Source: Arthrobacter sp. OY3WO11
GTDB lineage: Bacteria; Actinomycetota; Actinomycetes; Actinomycetales; Micrococcaceae
Assembly: GCF_001641125.1 (NCBI RefSeq)
Contig: NZ_LWLP01000001.1
Location: 768,147 to 832,146, forward strand
Length of the DNA: 64,000 nt
Direction: 5' to 3'
In this document: one piece after another, positions 34,874-44,490 of the stretch
How positions within the stretch are numbered: position 1 is the first letter of the stretch
Layout of the letters: each line of letters begins with the position of its first letter
Notes under the pieces: generated by a model
The model's database searches: none
What the model was told of the DNA's origin: nothing
What the model saw: the letters and a program-made list of their open reading frames with translations, nothing else
Position numbers and translations under genes: made by a program

Positions 34874-35420
34874 GGAAAGGCTGGCCGGGGGCCGGCTCAA
34901 CTACCCCGGGATCGGCAGCACCGAACGGGGCGCCGCCCCCGCGGGCTACCCGCGGGTCCTTGAGGAAGCGTTCCTGGGCACCGGCATGGAGGTGTACCGG
35001 CGGGTGGCTGCAGGCATCCTGGGCTGGGAACTGCAGCGGCGGGCAGGGCTCCGCGTCCGTGCCGATTCACCCGTGGCGGTGCCGGGGGCGCGGGTGGTCA
35101 GCGGCTTCGGTGCCGGGCCGTTCCGGCTGAACGCCCCGTGCCAGGTGGTGTGGACCCGGGAACCTGAGCAGGAGCGCATTCCGCAGTCAGCGGGATTTGG
35201 CTACGGAACCTTGCCCGGGCATCCGGCCCGGGGCGAGGAATCCTTCGAGGTGGAGATCAACGGGCGCGGAGAGGTGTTCCTGCGGATCCGGGCCTTCAGC
35301 AAACCAGCCAACTGGTTCTACGCTGCCGGCGGACTGGTCACCCGTGCTGCACAGCGCCACGTGACGTCCCGGTACATTGAAGGGGCACGCACTCTCGCCT
35401 CGGAAGGAATGCCCCCGTGA
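34866..35420 (+). CDS. DUF1990 family protein
   Basis: About 184 residues of the DUF1990 family. It has LNYPGIGST at the start, YPRVLEEAFLGTGMEVYRRVAAGILGWELQRRAG, then VVWTREPEQERIPQSAGFGYGTLPGHPARGEESFEVE, and FSKPANWFYAAGGLVTRAAQRHVTSRY near the end. Function is unknown. GGTGGAG sits 3-4 nt before the GTG at 34866; a GTG at 34857 is also possible. It overlaps the preceding gene by 8 bp and the following one by 4, so three genes are read together. Confidence 0.8.
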   Translation: MAEERLAGGRLNYPGIGSTERGAAPAGYPRVLEEAFLGTGMEVYRRVAAGILGWELQRRAGLRVRADSPVAVPGARVVSGFGAGPFRLNAPCQVVWTREPEQERIPQSAGFGYGTLPGHPARGEESFEVEINGRGEVFLRIRAFSKPANWFYAAGGLVTRAAQRHVTSRYIEGARTLASEGMPP

Positions 35421-35734
35421 TCTTCATTGTCGTCAAGTTCAAGGTCAAGCCCGACTGGTCGGAGCGCTGGCTCGACCTGGTGGCCGACTTTACCCAGGCC
35501 ACTCGGCAGGAACCGGGAAACCTGTGGTTCGACTGGTCCCGCAGCGTGGACGACCCCAGCGAGTTCGTCCTGGTGGAAGCTTTCAAGGACGACGCCGCCG
35601 GCGACCACGTCAACAGCGCCCACTTCAAGCAGGCCATGGCGGACATGCCCCAGGCCCTGGCCGAGACGCCCAGGATCATCAGCCGCCAGCTCGACGGCGA
35701 AGGCTGGGACCGGATGGGCGAACTCACCATCTGA
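35417..35734 (+). CDS. antibiotic biosynthesis monooxygenase-like (YgiN/ABM) protein
   Basis: A 105-residue ferredoxin-like alpha+beta protein. It begins IFIVVKFKVKPDWSERWLDLV, has TRQEPGNLWFDWSRSVDDPSEFVLVEAFKDDAA, then HVNSAHFKQAMADMP. This fits putative quinol monooxygenases of the ABM superfamily, which act as small dimers without a cofactor. The GTG start overlaps the DUF1990 stop (GTGA). No quinone-related gene is near, so the substrate is unknown. Confidence 0.88.
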   Translation: MIFIVVKFKVKPDWSERWLDLVADFTQATRQEPGNLWFDWSRSVDDPSEFVLVEAFKDDAAGDHVNSAHFKQAMADMPQALAETPRIISRQLDGEGWDRMGELTI

Positions 35735-35751
35735 GCCCGGCAGCACATCGG

Positions 35752-35757
35752 TAGGCT
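35752..35757 (+). promoter_or_regulatory. -10 box of a leaderless promoter
   Basis: TAGGCT ends 6 nt before the ATG at 35764. Confidence 0.6.
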
Positions 35758-35763
35758 GGACCC

Positions 35764-36057
35764 ATGTGGATCGGCTGGATCGAATTCGATATCCTCCTGG
35801 GCGACGTCCAGAGCCTCAAGGAAAAGCGCTCGGTCATCAGGCCGCTGCTCGCCGAGGTCAGGCGGCGTTTCGACGTCTCCGTCGCCGAGGTGGGTGACCA
35901 CGACCAGTACCGGCGCTCACAGGTGGGCGCCGGGCTGGTGGCGGCCGACCGCGCCCACCTCATTGAGGTGCTGGACGCCGTCGAACGCTTTGTGGCAGCC
36001 CGGCCCGAGTTCGAACTGCTCAGCGCCCGGCAGCGTGACCACCACAGCGAGGACTAA
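35764..36057 (+). CDS. DUF503 family protein (YlxP-like)
   Basis: A 97-residue protein of the DUF503/YlxP family. It has WIGWIEFDILLGDVQSLKEKRSVIRPLLAEVRRRFDVSVAEVGDHDQYRRSQVG by position, then ALVAADR-like GLVAADRAHLIEVLDAVERFVA. Relatives often sit in the nusA-infB-rbfA operon; here it is alone, with its own TAGGCT promoter box. A role linked to ribosome function is guessed from that context elsewhere only. Confidence 0.88.
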   Translation: MWIGWIEFDILLGDVQSLKEKRSVIRPLLAEVRRRFDVSVAEVGDHDQYRRSQVGAGLVAADRAHLIEVLDAVERFVAARPEFELLSARQRDHHSED

Positions 36058-36071
36058 CCGCGCGCCCCTAC

Positions 36072-36135
36072 CCATCGATTGCTGAGTAGCTGTCGTTTTC
36101 ACCCGCGAAAACGACACTTGCTCAGCAATCGATGG
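36072..36135. repeat. 64-bp two-block palindrome, family B copy 1
   Basis: Outer arms CCATCGATTGCTGAG (36072-36086) and 36121-36135 pair perfectly. A 4-nt internal loop on each side separates them from inner arms TGTCGTTTTC (36091-36100) and 36107-36116. The hairpin loop is ACCCGC. It lies between the DUF503 gene and the AbiEi/DUF559-type gene. Confidence 0.8.
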
Positions 36136-36186
36136 GGAATGTGGATAACTTCTGCGTGTCCCGGCCCATTCTGGTGTCATGTACCG

Positions 36187-37128
36187 ATGAAGACCCCACG
36201 CCCCCTGCCGGAGGAGCTCCGCGGCCGCCCATTCACCCTCGTCGATGCCGCGCTGGCCGGAGTGTCCTCGCGCCGCTGGCGGCACGGTTCCTTGGAGCGC
36301 TTCGGCCGGGGCATTCGGATGGAAAGCGCGACGGCGGCACTCCCCTTAAGCGTTCGGGTCCGGCCTTTCATCGAAGTCAACGAGCGATGCGCCGCATCGC
36401 ATTTCACCGCCGTGGAGCTCAATGGCCTGCCGCAGCGCCGGCAGAACGAAGGCCTTGAGGTCTATCACCTCATCCGGCCCGAAGGCGCGGCGCATCTTGC
36501 GCGCCCGTACGTCATTGTCCACCGGATGAAGCTCTTCGAGGACGAGGTGATGATGGTGGACGGACTCCCCGTCACCACGCCTGCGCGCACCTGGCTGGAC
36601 ATGGCGGAGATACTGTCTGTGGATGAAATCGTGGCCATGGGGGACAGCTGTGTCCGCGCACCCAGGCTGGAGCTCGAGGGCCGGGACATGCCGTTGTGTT
36701 CCATCGGCGATCTTCAGCGGATGATCAACCGGCACAAAGGCAAACGGGGACTCCGGAACGCCAAAGAGGCCATAGAGCTCATCCGGGTGGGCTCGGACTC
36801 GCCCCAGGAAACCCTGCTGCGGCTGGCCTTGGTCCGGGCAGGCATGCCTGAACCTGAACTGAACGTCGCCATCACCGACGGTGCTGGCATCCCACACCAT
36901 CAGCCCGATTTGAGCTACCGCCAATACCGGATCGGGATCGAATACGAGGGCGAACACCACGGCGAGGACGGACAGATCGTGCGGGATATTTCACGCTCGG
37001 AGCGCTACACCGCCCTGGGATGGACTGAAGTCCGGATCTCAAAGCGCCACATGCCCAACGATGCGAAACCTGCGGTTGCCAAAATCCGGACGGCGCTGAT
37101 CCAAGCCGGCTGGCGGCGGGGCGGTTAG
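36187..37128 (+). CDS. AbiEi/DUF559-type protein with endonuclease-like C-terminus
   Basis: A 313-residue protein. The N-terminus (about 10-70) resembles an AbiEi winged helix (FTLVDAALAGVSSRRWRHGSLERFGRGI). A middle part has TTPARTWLDMAEILSVDEIVAMGD. The C-terminus, about 205-313, looks like a Vsr/DUF559 endonuclease fold: SDSPQETLLRLALVRAG, IGIEYEGEHHGEDG, RDISRSERYTALGWTEVRISK. Actinobacteria have many such genes in variable regions and their role is untested. The ATG at 36187 has no clear ribosome site; one at 36139 is also in frame. The gene lies exactly between two copies of a 60-bp palindrome. Confidence 0.75.
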   Translation: MKTPRPLPEELRGRPFTLVDAALAGVSSRRWRHGSLERFGRGIRMESATAALPLSVRVRPFIEVNERCAASHFTAVELNGLPQRRQNEGLEVYHLIRPEGAAHLARPYVIVHRMKLFEDEVMMVDGLPVTTPARTWLDMAEILSVDEIVAMGDSCVRAPRLELEGRDMPLCSIGDLQRMINRHKGKRGLRNAKEAIELIRVGSDSPQETLLRLALVRAGMPEPELNVAITDGAGIPHHQPDLSYRQYRIGIEYEGEHHGEDGQIVRDISRSERYTALGWTEVRISKRHMPNDAKPAVAKIRTALIQAGWRRGG

Positions 37129-37132
37129 AAAA

Positions 37133-37192
37133 ATCGATTGCTCCGCACCTGTCGTTCTGAGAGGTCAAAACGACAAGTACGGAGCAATCGAT
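37133..37192. repeat. 60-bp two-block palindrome, family B copy 2
   Basis: Outer arms ATCGATTGCTCCG (37133-37145) and 37180-37192 pair perfectly. Inner arms TGTCGTTCTGA (37150-37160) and 37165-37175 pair with one mismatch. Each side has a 4-nt internal loop. It shares ATCGATTGCT and TGTCGTT with copy 1 but has CCG/CGG where copy 1 has GAG/CTC, a compensated change. Confidence 0.8.
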
Positions 37193-37198
37193 GGGGGA

Positions 37199-39508
37199 CT
37201 AGCCGAAGTACTTCGGCAGGGTCCCTTCGTGTGCCGCGCGGAGGGCGTCCAGGGACAGGCTCTCCACGCCATTGATCTCCAGCTTGCCGCTGGCGGCATC
37301 CACCACGCCAATGCGGATGTGGGCGAAGCCGCGGGCGGTGCACATGTCCGTGAAGCGGATTTCCTCGGAGCGGGGAACGCCAACAATGGCACGGCCCTGG
37401 GACTCGGAGAAGAGCGCCGTGAACAGGTCCACGCCGTCCCGGTCCAGGACATCCTGCAGGGCAATCCGGGCACCCACACCGTAGCGCAGCGAGGACTCCA
37501 CCAGGGCTGCCGCGAGGCCGCCTTCGGACAGGTCGTGCGCGGAGTCGATCATGCCGTCGCGGGACGCGTTGATCAGGATCTCGCCCAGCGCGCGCTCGGC
37601 CTCAAGGTCAACCTTGGGCGGCTGCCCGCCCAGGTGGCCTCGCATGTTCGCCCACTCGGAGCCGTCCAGCTCGGCGCCCGTGGTGCCCAGCAGGTAGATC
37701 GTCTGGCCGTCCTCACGCCAGCCCGACGGCGTACGGCGGGCAACGTCGTCGAGCTTGCCCAGCACCGCCACCACAGGGGAGGGGTGGATGGGGGTGGTGC
37801 CCGTCTGGTTGTACAGGGAGACGTTGCCGCCGGTGACCGGGATGCCCAGCACCATGCATGCGTCGGACAGGCCGCGGATGGCCTCGGCGAGCTGCCACAT
37901 GACGTCCGGGTCCTCGGGGGAGCCGAAGTTCAGGCAGTCGCTGACGGCCATGGGGACGGCACCCGCGGTGGCCACGTTGCGGTACGCCTCGGCCAGGGCC
38001 AGCTGCGCGCCGTGGTACGGATCGAGGTAGGTGTAGCGGCCGTTGGCGTCGGTGGCCAGGGCCACGCCCAGGCCGGTTTCCTCGTCGACGCGGACCACGC
38101 CGGCGTCATCGGGGAAGGCCATGGCGGTGTTGCCGCCCACGTAGCGGTCGTACTGGTTGGTAATCCAGTCCTTGGAGCACATGTTCGGCGATGCCACCAG
38201 TTCCGTGACGGCCTTGGCCAGTTCCCCGGGCGCGGCCGGGCGGCCCGCGTCCTGCACGGAGCCTGTGAAGGTGTCAGCCTGCACGCGGTCCTGCCACTCG
38301 GGCCGGGCATACGGGCGGTCGTAGACCGGTCCGTCGTGTGCCACGGTGCGGGGATCGACGTCGACAATCACGTCGCCTTCCCAAGTGATGATCAGGCGGC
38401 CGGTGTCCGTAACCTCGCCAAGCCATGAGTACTCCACGGCCCATTTGTCCATGACAGCCTCGAACGCCTTGACGTTCTCCGGCGTCACTACGGCCATCAT
38501 GCGTTCCTGCGACTCGGACATCAGGATCTCGCCCGGGGTCAGGGTGGGGTCGCGGAGCAGGACGGAGGTCAGCTCAACCTGCATGCCGCCGTCGCCGTTG
38601 GACGCCAGTTCGGATGTGGCGCAGGAGATCCCTGCGGCGCCCAGGTCCTGGATGCCTTCAACGAGGGAACCCTTGAACAGTTCAAGGCAGCACTCGATGA
38701 GGACCTTCTCGGCGAAGGGGTCGCCCACCTGCACCGCGGGGCGCTTGGACGGCTTGGTGTCGTCGAAGGACTCGGAGGCCAGCACAGAGGCGCCGCCGAT
38801 GCCGTCACCGCCGGTGCGGGCACCGAACAGGACCACCTTGTTGCCCTTGCCGGACGCGTTGGCCAGGCGGATGTCCTCGTGCCGCATGACGCCGACAGCC
38901 AGGGCGTTTACCAGCGGGTTGCCCTGGTACACGGAGTCGAACACCATTTCGCCGCCGATGTTGGGCAAGCCCAGGGAGTTGCCGTACCCGCCGATGCCTG
39001 CGACGGCGCCGTGCATGACGCGTGCGGTGTCCGGGTGGTCGATGGCGCCGAAGCGCAGCGGATCCATCACGGCAACGGGGCGGGCGCCCATGGAGATGAT
39101 GTCGCGGACAATGCCGCCGATGCCGGTAGCGGCACCCTGGTAGGGCTCAACGAACGACGGCGAGTTGTGCGACTCGATCTTGAAGGTCACGGCCCAGCCG
39201 TCCCCAAGGTTGGTCACGCCGGCGTTTTCGCCGATGCCCACCAGCATGTCCTTCTTCATTTCCTCGGTGACTTTCTGGCCGAACTGGCGCAGGTGGTTCT
39301 TGGAGGACTTGTAGGAGCAGTGCTCGCTCCACATCACGGAGTACATGGCCAGTTCGGCGCCGGTGGGGCGGCGGCCCAGGACCTTGACGACCTCGTCGAA
39401 CTCGTTCTGCTTCAGGCCCAGCTCTGCCCAGGGGAGTTCGACGTCCGGGGTCTTGGCCGCGTTCTCGACGGTGTCGATGTTGAACTTCTTGGTGGTTTCC
39501 GTGGTCAC
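37199..39508 (-). CDS. purL: phosphoribosylformylglycinamidine synthase II
   Basis: ATP-dependent large subunit that makes FGAM in purine synthesis with PurQ and PurS. It has 769 residues, the usual size for the small-type PurL. It has [15 protein letters not shown] near 55-69, [50 protein letters not shown], the middle [18 protein letters not shown], and [13 protein letters not shown] toward the end. Its ATG overlaps the purQ stop by four bases. The 3' end lies 6 bp from palindrome family B; no other terminator is seen. Confidence 0.96.
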   Translation of the reverse strand: MTTETTKKFNIDTVENAAKTPDVELPWAELGLKQNEFDEVVKVLGRRPTGAELAMYSVMWSEHCSYKSSKNHLRQFGQKVTEEMKKDMLVGIGENAGVTNLGDGWAVTFKIESHNSPSFVEPYQGAATGIGGIVRDIISMGARPVAVMDPLRFGAIDHPDTARVMHGAVAGIGGYGNSLGLPNIGGEMVFDSVYQGNPLVNALAVGVMRHEDIRLANASGKGNKVVLFGARTGGDGIGGASVLASESFDDTKPSKRPAVQVGDPFAEKVLIECCLELFKGSLVEGIQDLGAAGISCATSELASNGDGGMQVELTSVLLRDPTLTPGEILMSESQERMMAVVTPENVKAFEAVMDKWAVEYSWLGEVTDTGRLIITWEGDVIVDVDPRTVAHDGPVYDRPYARPEWQDRVQADTFTGSVQDAGRPAAPGELAKAVTELVASPNMCSKDWITNQYDRYVGGNTAMAFPDDAGVVRVDEETGLGVALATDANGRYTYLDPYHGAQLALAEAYRNVATAGAVPMAVSDCLNFGSPEDPDVMWQLAEAIRGLSDACMVLGIPVTGGNVSLYNQTGTTPIHPSPVVAVLGKLDDVARRTPSGWREDGQTIYLLGTTGAELDGSEWANMRGHLGGQPPKVDLEAERALGEILINASRDGMIDSAHDLSEGGLAAALVESSLRYGVGARIALQDVLDRDGVDLFTALFSESQGRAIVGVPRSEEIRFTDMCTARGFAHIRIGVVDAASGKLEINGVESLSLDALRAAHEGTLPKYFG

Positions 39509-40281
39509 TTGGCGCCTCCCACAATCTTGTTCAGGACGGAGGTGAAGAATCCGAGTCCGTCGGTGTCGGACCCGCCGATCCCGTCGAGGGATTCTGGGCC
39601 GAACCCAACTTCCACGGCGTGCTCGGGGTGCGGCATGAGTCCTACCACGTTGCCCGCTGCGTTCGAAATGCCCGCAATGTCCCGGCGGGAGCCGTTCGGG
39701 TTGAAGCCAACGTAGCGGAACACCACGCGGCCCTCGGCCTCAAGGGCGTCCAGGGTCTTGTCGTCGGCGATGTACTGGCCGTCCTGGTTCTTGAGCGGAA
39801 TCGTGATTTCCTGCCCGGCCTCGTAATCCAAGGTCCAGGCGGTGTTGCTGTTCTCGACGCGCAGGACCTGGTCGCGGCACATGAACTTCAGGTGGTCGTT
39901 CTTGATCATGGACCCGGGCAGCAGGTGCGACTCGGTGAGGATCTGGAAGCCGTTGCAGATACCGAGCACCGGCAGCTTGGCGTCCGAGTTGGCGGCATCG
40001 ATGATTTTGGTCATCAGCGGGGCGAAGCGTGCGATGGCGCCGGCGCGGAGGTAGTCTCCGTAGGAGAACCCGCCGGGAATCACGACGGCGTCCACGTCAC
40101 CTAGTTCGGTGTCGGCGTGCCAGAGTTCGACGGCGGTGCCGCCGGCGAGGCGGACGGCGCGGGCGGCGTCGCGGTCATCAAGGGTGCCGGGGAACGTGAC
40201 GACGCCGATCCGGGCGCCGGCGAGCCTGCGGGCGCCCGAGGCGTCGGCGGGTGCTTCGCCGATCAGGGGGAGTTCAGTCAT
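39505..40281 (-). CDS. purQ: phosphoribosylformylglycinamidine synthase I (glutaminase)
   Basis: Class I glutamine amidotransferase that supplies ammonia to PurL. It has 258 residues. The fold begins [20 protein letters not shown] near residue 24, so there is an N-terminal extension of about 23 residues. The nucleophile is Cys109 in [10 protein letters not shown], and the His/Glu pair lies in PHPEHAVE near 225-232. The ATG at 40281 is 1 bp after the purS stop; an upstream frame extension overlaps purS and is rejected. Order purS-purQ-purL is usual in Gram-positives. Confidence 0.95.
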   Translation of the reverse strand: MTELPLIGEAPADASGARRLAGARIGVVTFPGTLDDRDAARAVRLAGGTAVELWHADTELGDVDAVVIPGGFSYGDYLRAGAIARFAPLMTKIIDAANSDAKLPVLGICNGFQILTESHLLPGSMIKNDHLKFMCRDQVLRVENSNTAWTLDYEAGQEITIPLKNQDGQYIADDKTLDALEAEGRVVFRYVGFNPNGSRRDIAGISNAAGNVVGLMPHPEHAVEVGFGPESLDGIGGSDTDGLGFFTSVLNKIVGGAK

Positions 40282-40282
40282 G

Positions 40283-40534
40283 TCAGGCCTCGACGACCTC
40301 GACGTTGACGACGTCCTCAATTACGGGGTTGGACAGGAGGGTTTCCGCGGCGTCGCGGGCCTGCGCCAGGATTTCCTCGGTCACCTCGCCGTCGACCGTC
40401 AGTTCGAAGCGCTTGCCCTGGCGGACAGAGCTGAAGCTGGTGAAGCCCAGGCGGGGGAGAGCGCCGACGATCGCCTTCCCCTGCGGGTCCAGAATCTCGG
40501 GCTTGGGCATGACGTCAACAACGATCCGGGGCAT
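40283..40534 (-). CDS. purS: phosphoribosylformylglycinamidine synthase subunit
   Basis: The small structural subunit that joins PurL and PurQ. It has 83 residues, as expected, with [43 protein letters not shown] and the end [15 protein letters not shown] by position. AGGAG lies before the ATG at 40534. It is the first gene of purSQL. The region upstream to 40836 (about 300 bp with the next gene) shows no riboswitch that I can identify. Confidence 0.94.
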   Translation of the reverse strand: MPRIVVDVMPKPEILDPQGKAIVGALPRLGFTSFSSVRQGKRFELTVDGEVTEEILAQARDAAETLLSNPVIEDVVNVEVVEA

Positions 40535-40824
40535 CCGGTAACTCCTGTGCGTGAGCTTGGGTAAGGGCGCAGCGGAGTGGTGCCGTCTCACGCCGTTCCG
40601 GGCCTGGGACACGTTGACTTAAACAGTTCAGGCCGTGAGTTCAGACAATGCGTTCAGACATGAGGACGGGCGCTCCGCGAGCTTGCTCGTCCATTCTACC
40701 GGCCGAAGGGCCACAGCCTGTATTCGGCCGGTTCGGGCAGGACGACCGCGGGTAGCCTGCTTGCCGGACGGGTGGCGGCGGCGGTTTCCGGCCTGGTGCT
40801 GTGGAGTTGGACGGGTGGCATCAC

Positions 40825-40830
40825 TAGGAT
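40825..40830 (+). promoter_or_regulatory. -10 box of a leaderless promoter
   Basis: TAGGAT ends 6 nt before the ATG at 40837. Confidence 0.55.
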
Positions 40831-40836
40831 TGTTGA

Positions 40837-41022
40837 ATGGCTGAAAATTCGAAATCCGTGCTGTTGCCCGTGGTCGCCGCAGCAGTGTTCGCAGGACTGG
40901 GCCGGATGGTGTTCCAGAAGATTAAGGCCGACCGTTTCGCCCGGGAGAACAGGGTAGCGGGGCCGGTGGATGAGAAGACCCGAGAGTGGATCAGCGACGT
41001 GGTCCGTACGCCGCGCCAGTAG
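40837..41022 (+). CDS. small protein of unknown function with one hydrophobic segment
   Basis: A 61-residue protein. After a short polar start, VLLPVVAAAVFAGLGRMVF forms a possible membrane helix (about 8-26). A basic segment follows (KIKADRFARENR), then an amphipathic end. The TAGGAT box 6 nt upstream and the strong terminator 26 bp downstream support a real transcription unit. No family is recognised. Confidence 0.6.
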   Translation: MAENSKSVLLPVVAAAVFAGLGRMVFQKIKADRFARENRVAGPVDEKTREWISDVVRTPRQ

Positions 41023-41047
41023 CGGCGGAGCGCATCCCCTTGGTTTC

Positions 41048-41075
41048 AAGGGCGTCTTTCAGGGCGCCCTTTTTT
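41048..41075 (+). terminator. intrinsic terminator
   Basis: AAGGGCG (41048-41054) pairs with CGCCCTT (41065-41071), and TTTT follows. It closes the small membrane-protein gene. Confidence 0.8.
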
Positions 41076-41287
41076 CGTGCCCTTCCCTGCTGCGGCAGGC
41101 CCCCGGCTTGCCGGAATATGACTGGCGGAAATTTCGGTTTTGTGTCCTATGTCATATTCAGCTATCAGTCTGTACTCTGTGATCGGCTGGTCTCACGAAA
41201 TGACAAGATCTGTAAGTTCGCGTGCCATGCCATGTCGTTTCGGGCCCCCAACCGTGGATGGGCCGGTACATCGCGAAAGGTTTGCAC

Positions 41288-44200
41288 GTGAGATCTACTG
41301 GAAAGAGCCCCATGCGGGGCGGGGGATTCCGGAAGGCAGCGGCGCTCGCCGTGGGCTTGCCGCTACTCCTCACCTCGATGGCCATCACTCCCGCCACCGC
41401 GGCGCCGGCCGGGCAGGACAAGGCAGTAACAGCCAAGGAGAATGCACCCGCCGACTTCAAGGATGGACGCTACATCGTTGTCCTGGCGGGCGCAGCAGCG
41501 GCCGCCTACGAGGGCGGGACACCCGGACTTGGTGCAACCAAACCCGGAAACGGGCGGAAGCTGGACACAGGCAGCCCCAACTACAAGGCCTACGACGCAC
41601 ACCTCCGCAAGCAGCAGCGGGAGGTCGCTGCCAGCCAGGGGGTGACCCCGGGAAAGCAGTACACCGCTGCCCTTAATGGCTTCACAGCAGAACTTACCGC
41701 CGCTCAGGCCATGGAGCTGTCCAAAGACGATCGCGTGCTGGCTGTAGCCCCGGACGTGGAGAATGCCCCGGACTACACCACCACCGACTTCCTCAAGCTG
41801 ACCGGCCCCGACGGTGTCTGGGCCACGCAGTTCGGCGGTGAATCGAACGCCGGCAAGGGCGTGGTTGTGGGTGTCATCGACTCCGGCTACGCCCCGGACA
41901 ACCCCTTCCTGCAGGGCGAACCGGTCCAGCCGCTGACCGGACCTGCCCAGGTGGGCATTCCCTACCGCACCGCGGAGGGCCGGATCGCCATGCTCAAGGC
42001 TGACGGCACCACCTTCGAAGGTGAATGCCAGGAAGGCCAGGGAACGGGGGCCTCCTTCGACGGTTCCCAGTGCAACTCCAAGGTCATCGGGGCCAGGTAC
42101 TTCGCCGATACCTTCATGCAGTACGTGGCCCCGGAGAACCGGGCGCCCGAGGAACTCATCTCGCCTGTCGACGTCGGAAGCCACGGAACACACACCGCCA
42201 CCACGGCCGCCGGCAACGCCAACGTGGAGCAAGTGATCGACGGCTCAAGCTTCGGCAAGAGCTCCGGCGTTGCGCCCGCAGCCAAGGTCTCGGTGTACAA
42301 AGTCTGCTGGGAAGACACCAACCCGGACACCGGAGGGTGCTACTCCTCGGCGTCCGTTGAGGCAGTGGAAGCCGCCATCAAAGACGGCGTGGACGTCCTG
42401 AACTACTCCATCTCGGGCAATAACAACAACACCACCGACCCTGTGGCCCTGGCGTTCCTCAACGCCGCAGCCGCAGGCGTGTTCGTCTCCGCATCAGCCG
42501 GCAACTCCGGGCCCACCGCGTCCACTGTCAACCACGCCTCGCCGTGGCTGACCACGGTTGCCGCATCGACGTTCCCCAGTGACCTGCTGGGCACCGTCAA
42601 GGTCTCGGACGGATCGCTGTACCGCGGAGCCTCCATCATGAAGTCGGAAGTTGCTGACAAGCCCGTAGTGGTTGCCGCTGCGGCCGCAGCGGCGGGAGTA
42701 ACCAATGCCAACCTGTGCGGCCCCGGCAGCCTGGATGCGGCCAAGGTGGCAGGCAAGGTTGTGGTCTGCGACCGCGGCGTGGTGGACAGGACGGCCAAGA
42801 GCCAGGAAGTCCAGGACAAGGGCGGCGTCGGCATGGTCCTGGTGAACCTCACCAGCAGCTCCGAAGATGCCGACAACCACGTGCTGCCCACCGTGCACGT
42901 CAATGCGCCCAAGAGCCTCGAACTGAAGTCAAAGCTGGAAGCGAACCCGGCCCTGACAGTCAGCCTGGTCAAGGGCGACCTGACCGGTGAACCGCCGGCC
43001 CCGGCGCCGCAGATCGCCGGCTTCTCTTCCCGCGGTCCCACCCTCGCCGCCGGCGGAGACCTGCTGAAACCGGACATCGCCGCACCAGGCGTAAACGTCC
43101 TGGCGGGTGTATCCACCATCGGCAACGACGGCGACCAGTTCGGCTTCATGTCAGGCACCTCCATGGCTGCCCCGCATATTGCCGGATTCGGCGCCCTGGT
43201 CCTGAGCAAGCAGCCAACCTGGTCTCCCGCCACGGTCAAGTCGGCCATGATGACCACCGCCTACCCGCTGGTCAACGCCGATGGTTCGCCCAACGCCGAT
43301 CCCTTCCAGGGCGGCGCCGGCCACATCGACTCAACCCGCGTCCTGGATCCGGGCCTGGTCTACAACTCGGGCATCAAGGACTGGCTCGGCTTCCTCAACG
43401 GCCAGGGCGTGGACACCGGCGCCCCGCAGGCCGGCACCATCGTCGCCCGCGACTTGAACCTGCCGTCCGTCGCGCTTGGCAGCCTGGTGGGAGAAGTCCA
43501 GGTCAAGCGCCAGCTGACCGCCCTGGTTCCGGGCATGTACCGGCCGGAGGTCAACATGCCCGGCTTCAACATCCAGGTGGAGCCGAAATCACTGAACTTC
43601 GCCAAGGCAGGACAGACCCGCGAGGTCACGCTGACCATCAGGAACTCCAGCGCTCCGGTGGGCAAGTTCAGCACGGGCACCCTCACCTGGAAGGGCCCCC
43701 GCACGGTCAGCACGCCCATCGCCATCCGGCCCGTTGATGCACAGATCGCTCCGTCCTTCTCCTTCAGCTCGGCCACGGGCAGCGGGAGCGGCACGATGGA
43801 ACTGGTGTCAGGCTCGGACAACCCCATCAACGTGGGCGTGGAGGGCCTGGCGCCGCTGAGCCAGACCGCCATCACCAAGACTCCCGGTGAATACGCTCCC
43901 CGGAATGACGACCACAACGCGCTCCTCAAAGTGACGGTTCCGCAAGGAGCATCATTTGCCCGCCTGGGTGTCCAGGCGCAATCGGACGACGTCGACTGGG
44001 ACATGGTGGTCTACGCACCGAATGGCTCGGGTGGACTGACAGCCACCCAGGTGGCGACGGCTTCCGCCAGTGAGTTCCTGAACCTGGAGTCTCCGCGTGC
44101 AGGAACGTACTACCTCGCAGTCAATCTGTACTCCACTCCGGACAACGGACCTGCCAGCGCCTCCGTCCAGGCCGTGACGTTCGCGGGTGACGCAGGCAAC

Positions 44201-44416
44201 CTCACTGTGGAACCGAACCCGATCGTGGCTCCTAACGGAACTGCCACCTCGGCCACGGTGTCCTGGGCGGGCCTCTCCGAGGGTGCCTACCTGTCCCGGC
44301 TCAGCCTGGGCGGCAACGGCATCAGGACCTGGGTCAACGTCCAGGTGGGCGCTGCGCCTGTTGCCCCTGCCGGGGCTCCGCAGGTGGCGTTCGCAGACGC
44401 CGTACCAGCGGCGTAG
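41288..44416 (+). CDS. secreted subtilisin-like serine protease (S8) with PA domain
   Basis: A 1042-residue exported protease. The signal peptide runs to about residue 39 (TPATAA). An I9 propeptide covers about 58-160 (GRYIVVLAG, TAALNGFTAELTAAQ). The S8 domain carries Asp198 (VGVIDSGYAPDNP), His299 (GSHGTHTATTAAGN) and Ser625 (MSGTSMAAPHIAG). A PA domain is inserted at about 430-560 (KVVVCDRGVVDRTAKSQEV). Fn3-like beta domains follow. The layout matches Vpr/cucumisin-type enzymes. The GTG at 41288 has GAAAGG upstream. An operon encoding two subtilisin-inhibitor-like proteins faces it across a terminator. Confidence 0.95.
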   Translation: MRSTGKSPMRGGGFRKAAALAVGLPLLLTSMAITPATAAPAGQDKAVTAKENAPADFKDGRYIVVLAGAAAAAYEGGTPGLGATKPGNGRKLDTGSPNYKAYDAHLRKQQREVAASQGVTPGKQYTAALNGFTAELTAAQAMELSKDDRVLAVAPDVENAPDYTTTDFLKLTGPDGVWATQFGGESNAGKGVVVGVIDSGYAPDNPFLQGEPVQPLTGPAQVGIPYRTAEGRIAMLKADGTTFEGECQEGQGTGASFDGSQCNSKVIGARYFADTFMQYVAPENRAPEELISPVDVGSHGTHTATTAAGNANVEQVIDGSSFGKSSGVAPAAKVSVYKVCWEDTNPDTGGCYSSASVEAVEAAIKDGVDVLNYSISGNNNNTTDPVALAFLNAAAAGVFVSASAGNSGPTASTVNHASPWLTTVAASTFPSDLLGTVKVSDGSLYRGASIMKSEVADKPVVVAAAAAAAGVTNANLCGPGSLDAAKVAGKVVVCDRGVVDRTAKSQEVQDKGGVGMVLVNLTSSSEDADNHVLPTVHVNAPKSLELKSKLEANPALTVSLVKGDLTGEPPAPAPQIAGFSSRGPTLAAGGDLLKPDIAAPGVNVLAGVSTIGNDGDQFGFMSGTSMAAPHIAGFGALVLSKQPTWSPATVKSAMMTTAYPLVNADGSPNADPFQGGAGHIDSTRVLDPGLVYNSGIKDWLGFLNGQGVDTGAPQAGTIVARDLNLPSVALGSLVGEVQVKRQLTALVPGMYRPEVNMPGFNIQVEPKSLNFAKAGQTREVTLTIRNSSAPVGKFSTGTLTWKGPRTVSTPIAIRPVDAQIAPSFSFSSATGSGSGTMELVSGSDNPINVGVEGLAPLSQTAITKTPGEYAPRNDDHNALLKVTVPQGASFARLGVQAQSDDVDWDMVVYAPNGSGGLTATQVATASASEFLNLESPRAGTYYLAVNLYSTPDNGPASASVQAVTFAGDAGNLTVEPNPIVAPNGTATSATVSWAGLSEGAYLSRLSLGGNGIRTWVNVQVGAAPVAPAGAPQVAFADAVPAA

Positions 44417-44436
44417 CAGCCTGACGTTATATAAGA

Positions 44437-44477
44437 ACAGGATCCCGGGCGTTTCAACCGCCCGGGATCCTGTCTTT
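44437..44477. terminator. bidirectional terminator after the subtilase
   Basis: A 15-bp perfect stem (44437-44451 with 44459-44473) ends in CTTTT. The minus strand reads TTCTT after the stem, so it can serve the inhibitor operon as well. Confidence 0.85.
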
Positions 44478-44490
44478 TGCTTAACCGGCC

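Noticed and set aside
36072..37192. Insertion sequence with terminal inverted repeats
   Set aside because: The repeats are each self-palindromic, the enclosed protein is no transposase, and no target-site duplication is visible.
37229..38428. Long open frame on the plus strand opposite purL
   Set aside because: Antisense to strongly conserved PurL motifs; its protein shows no family pattern.
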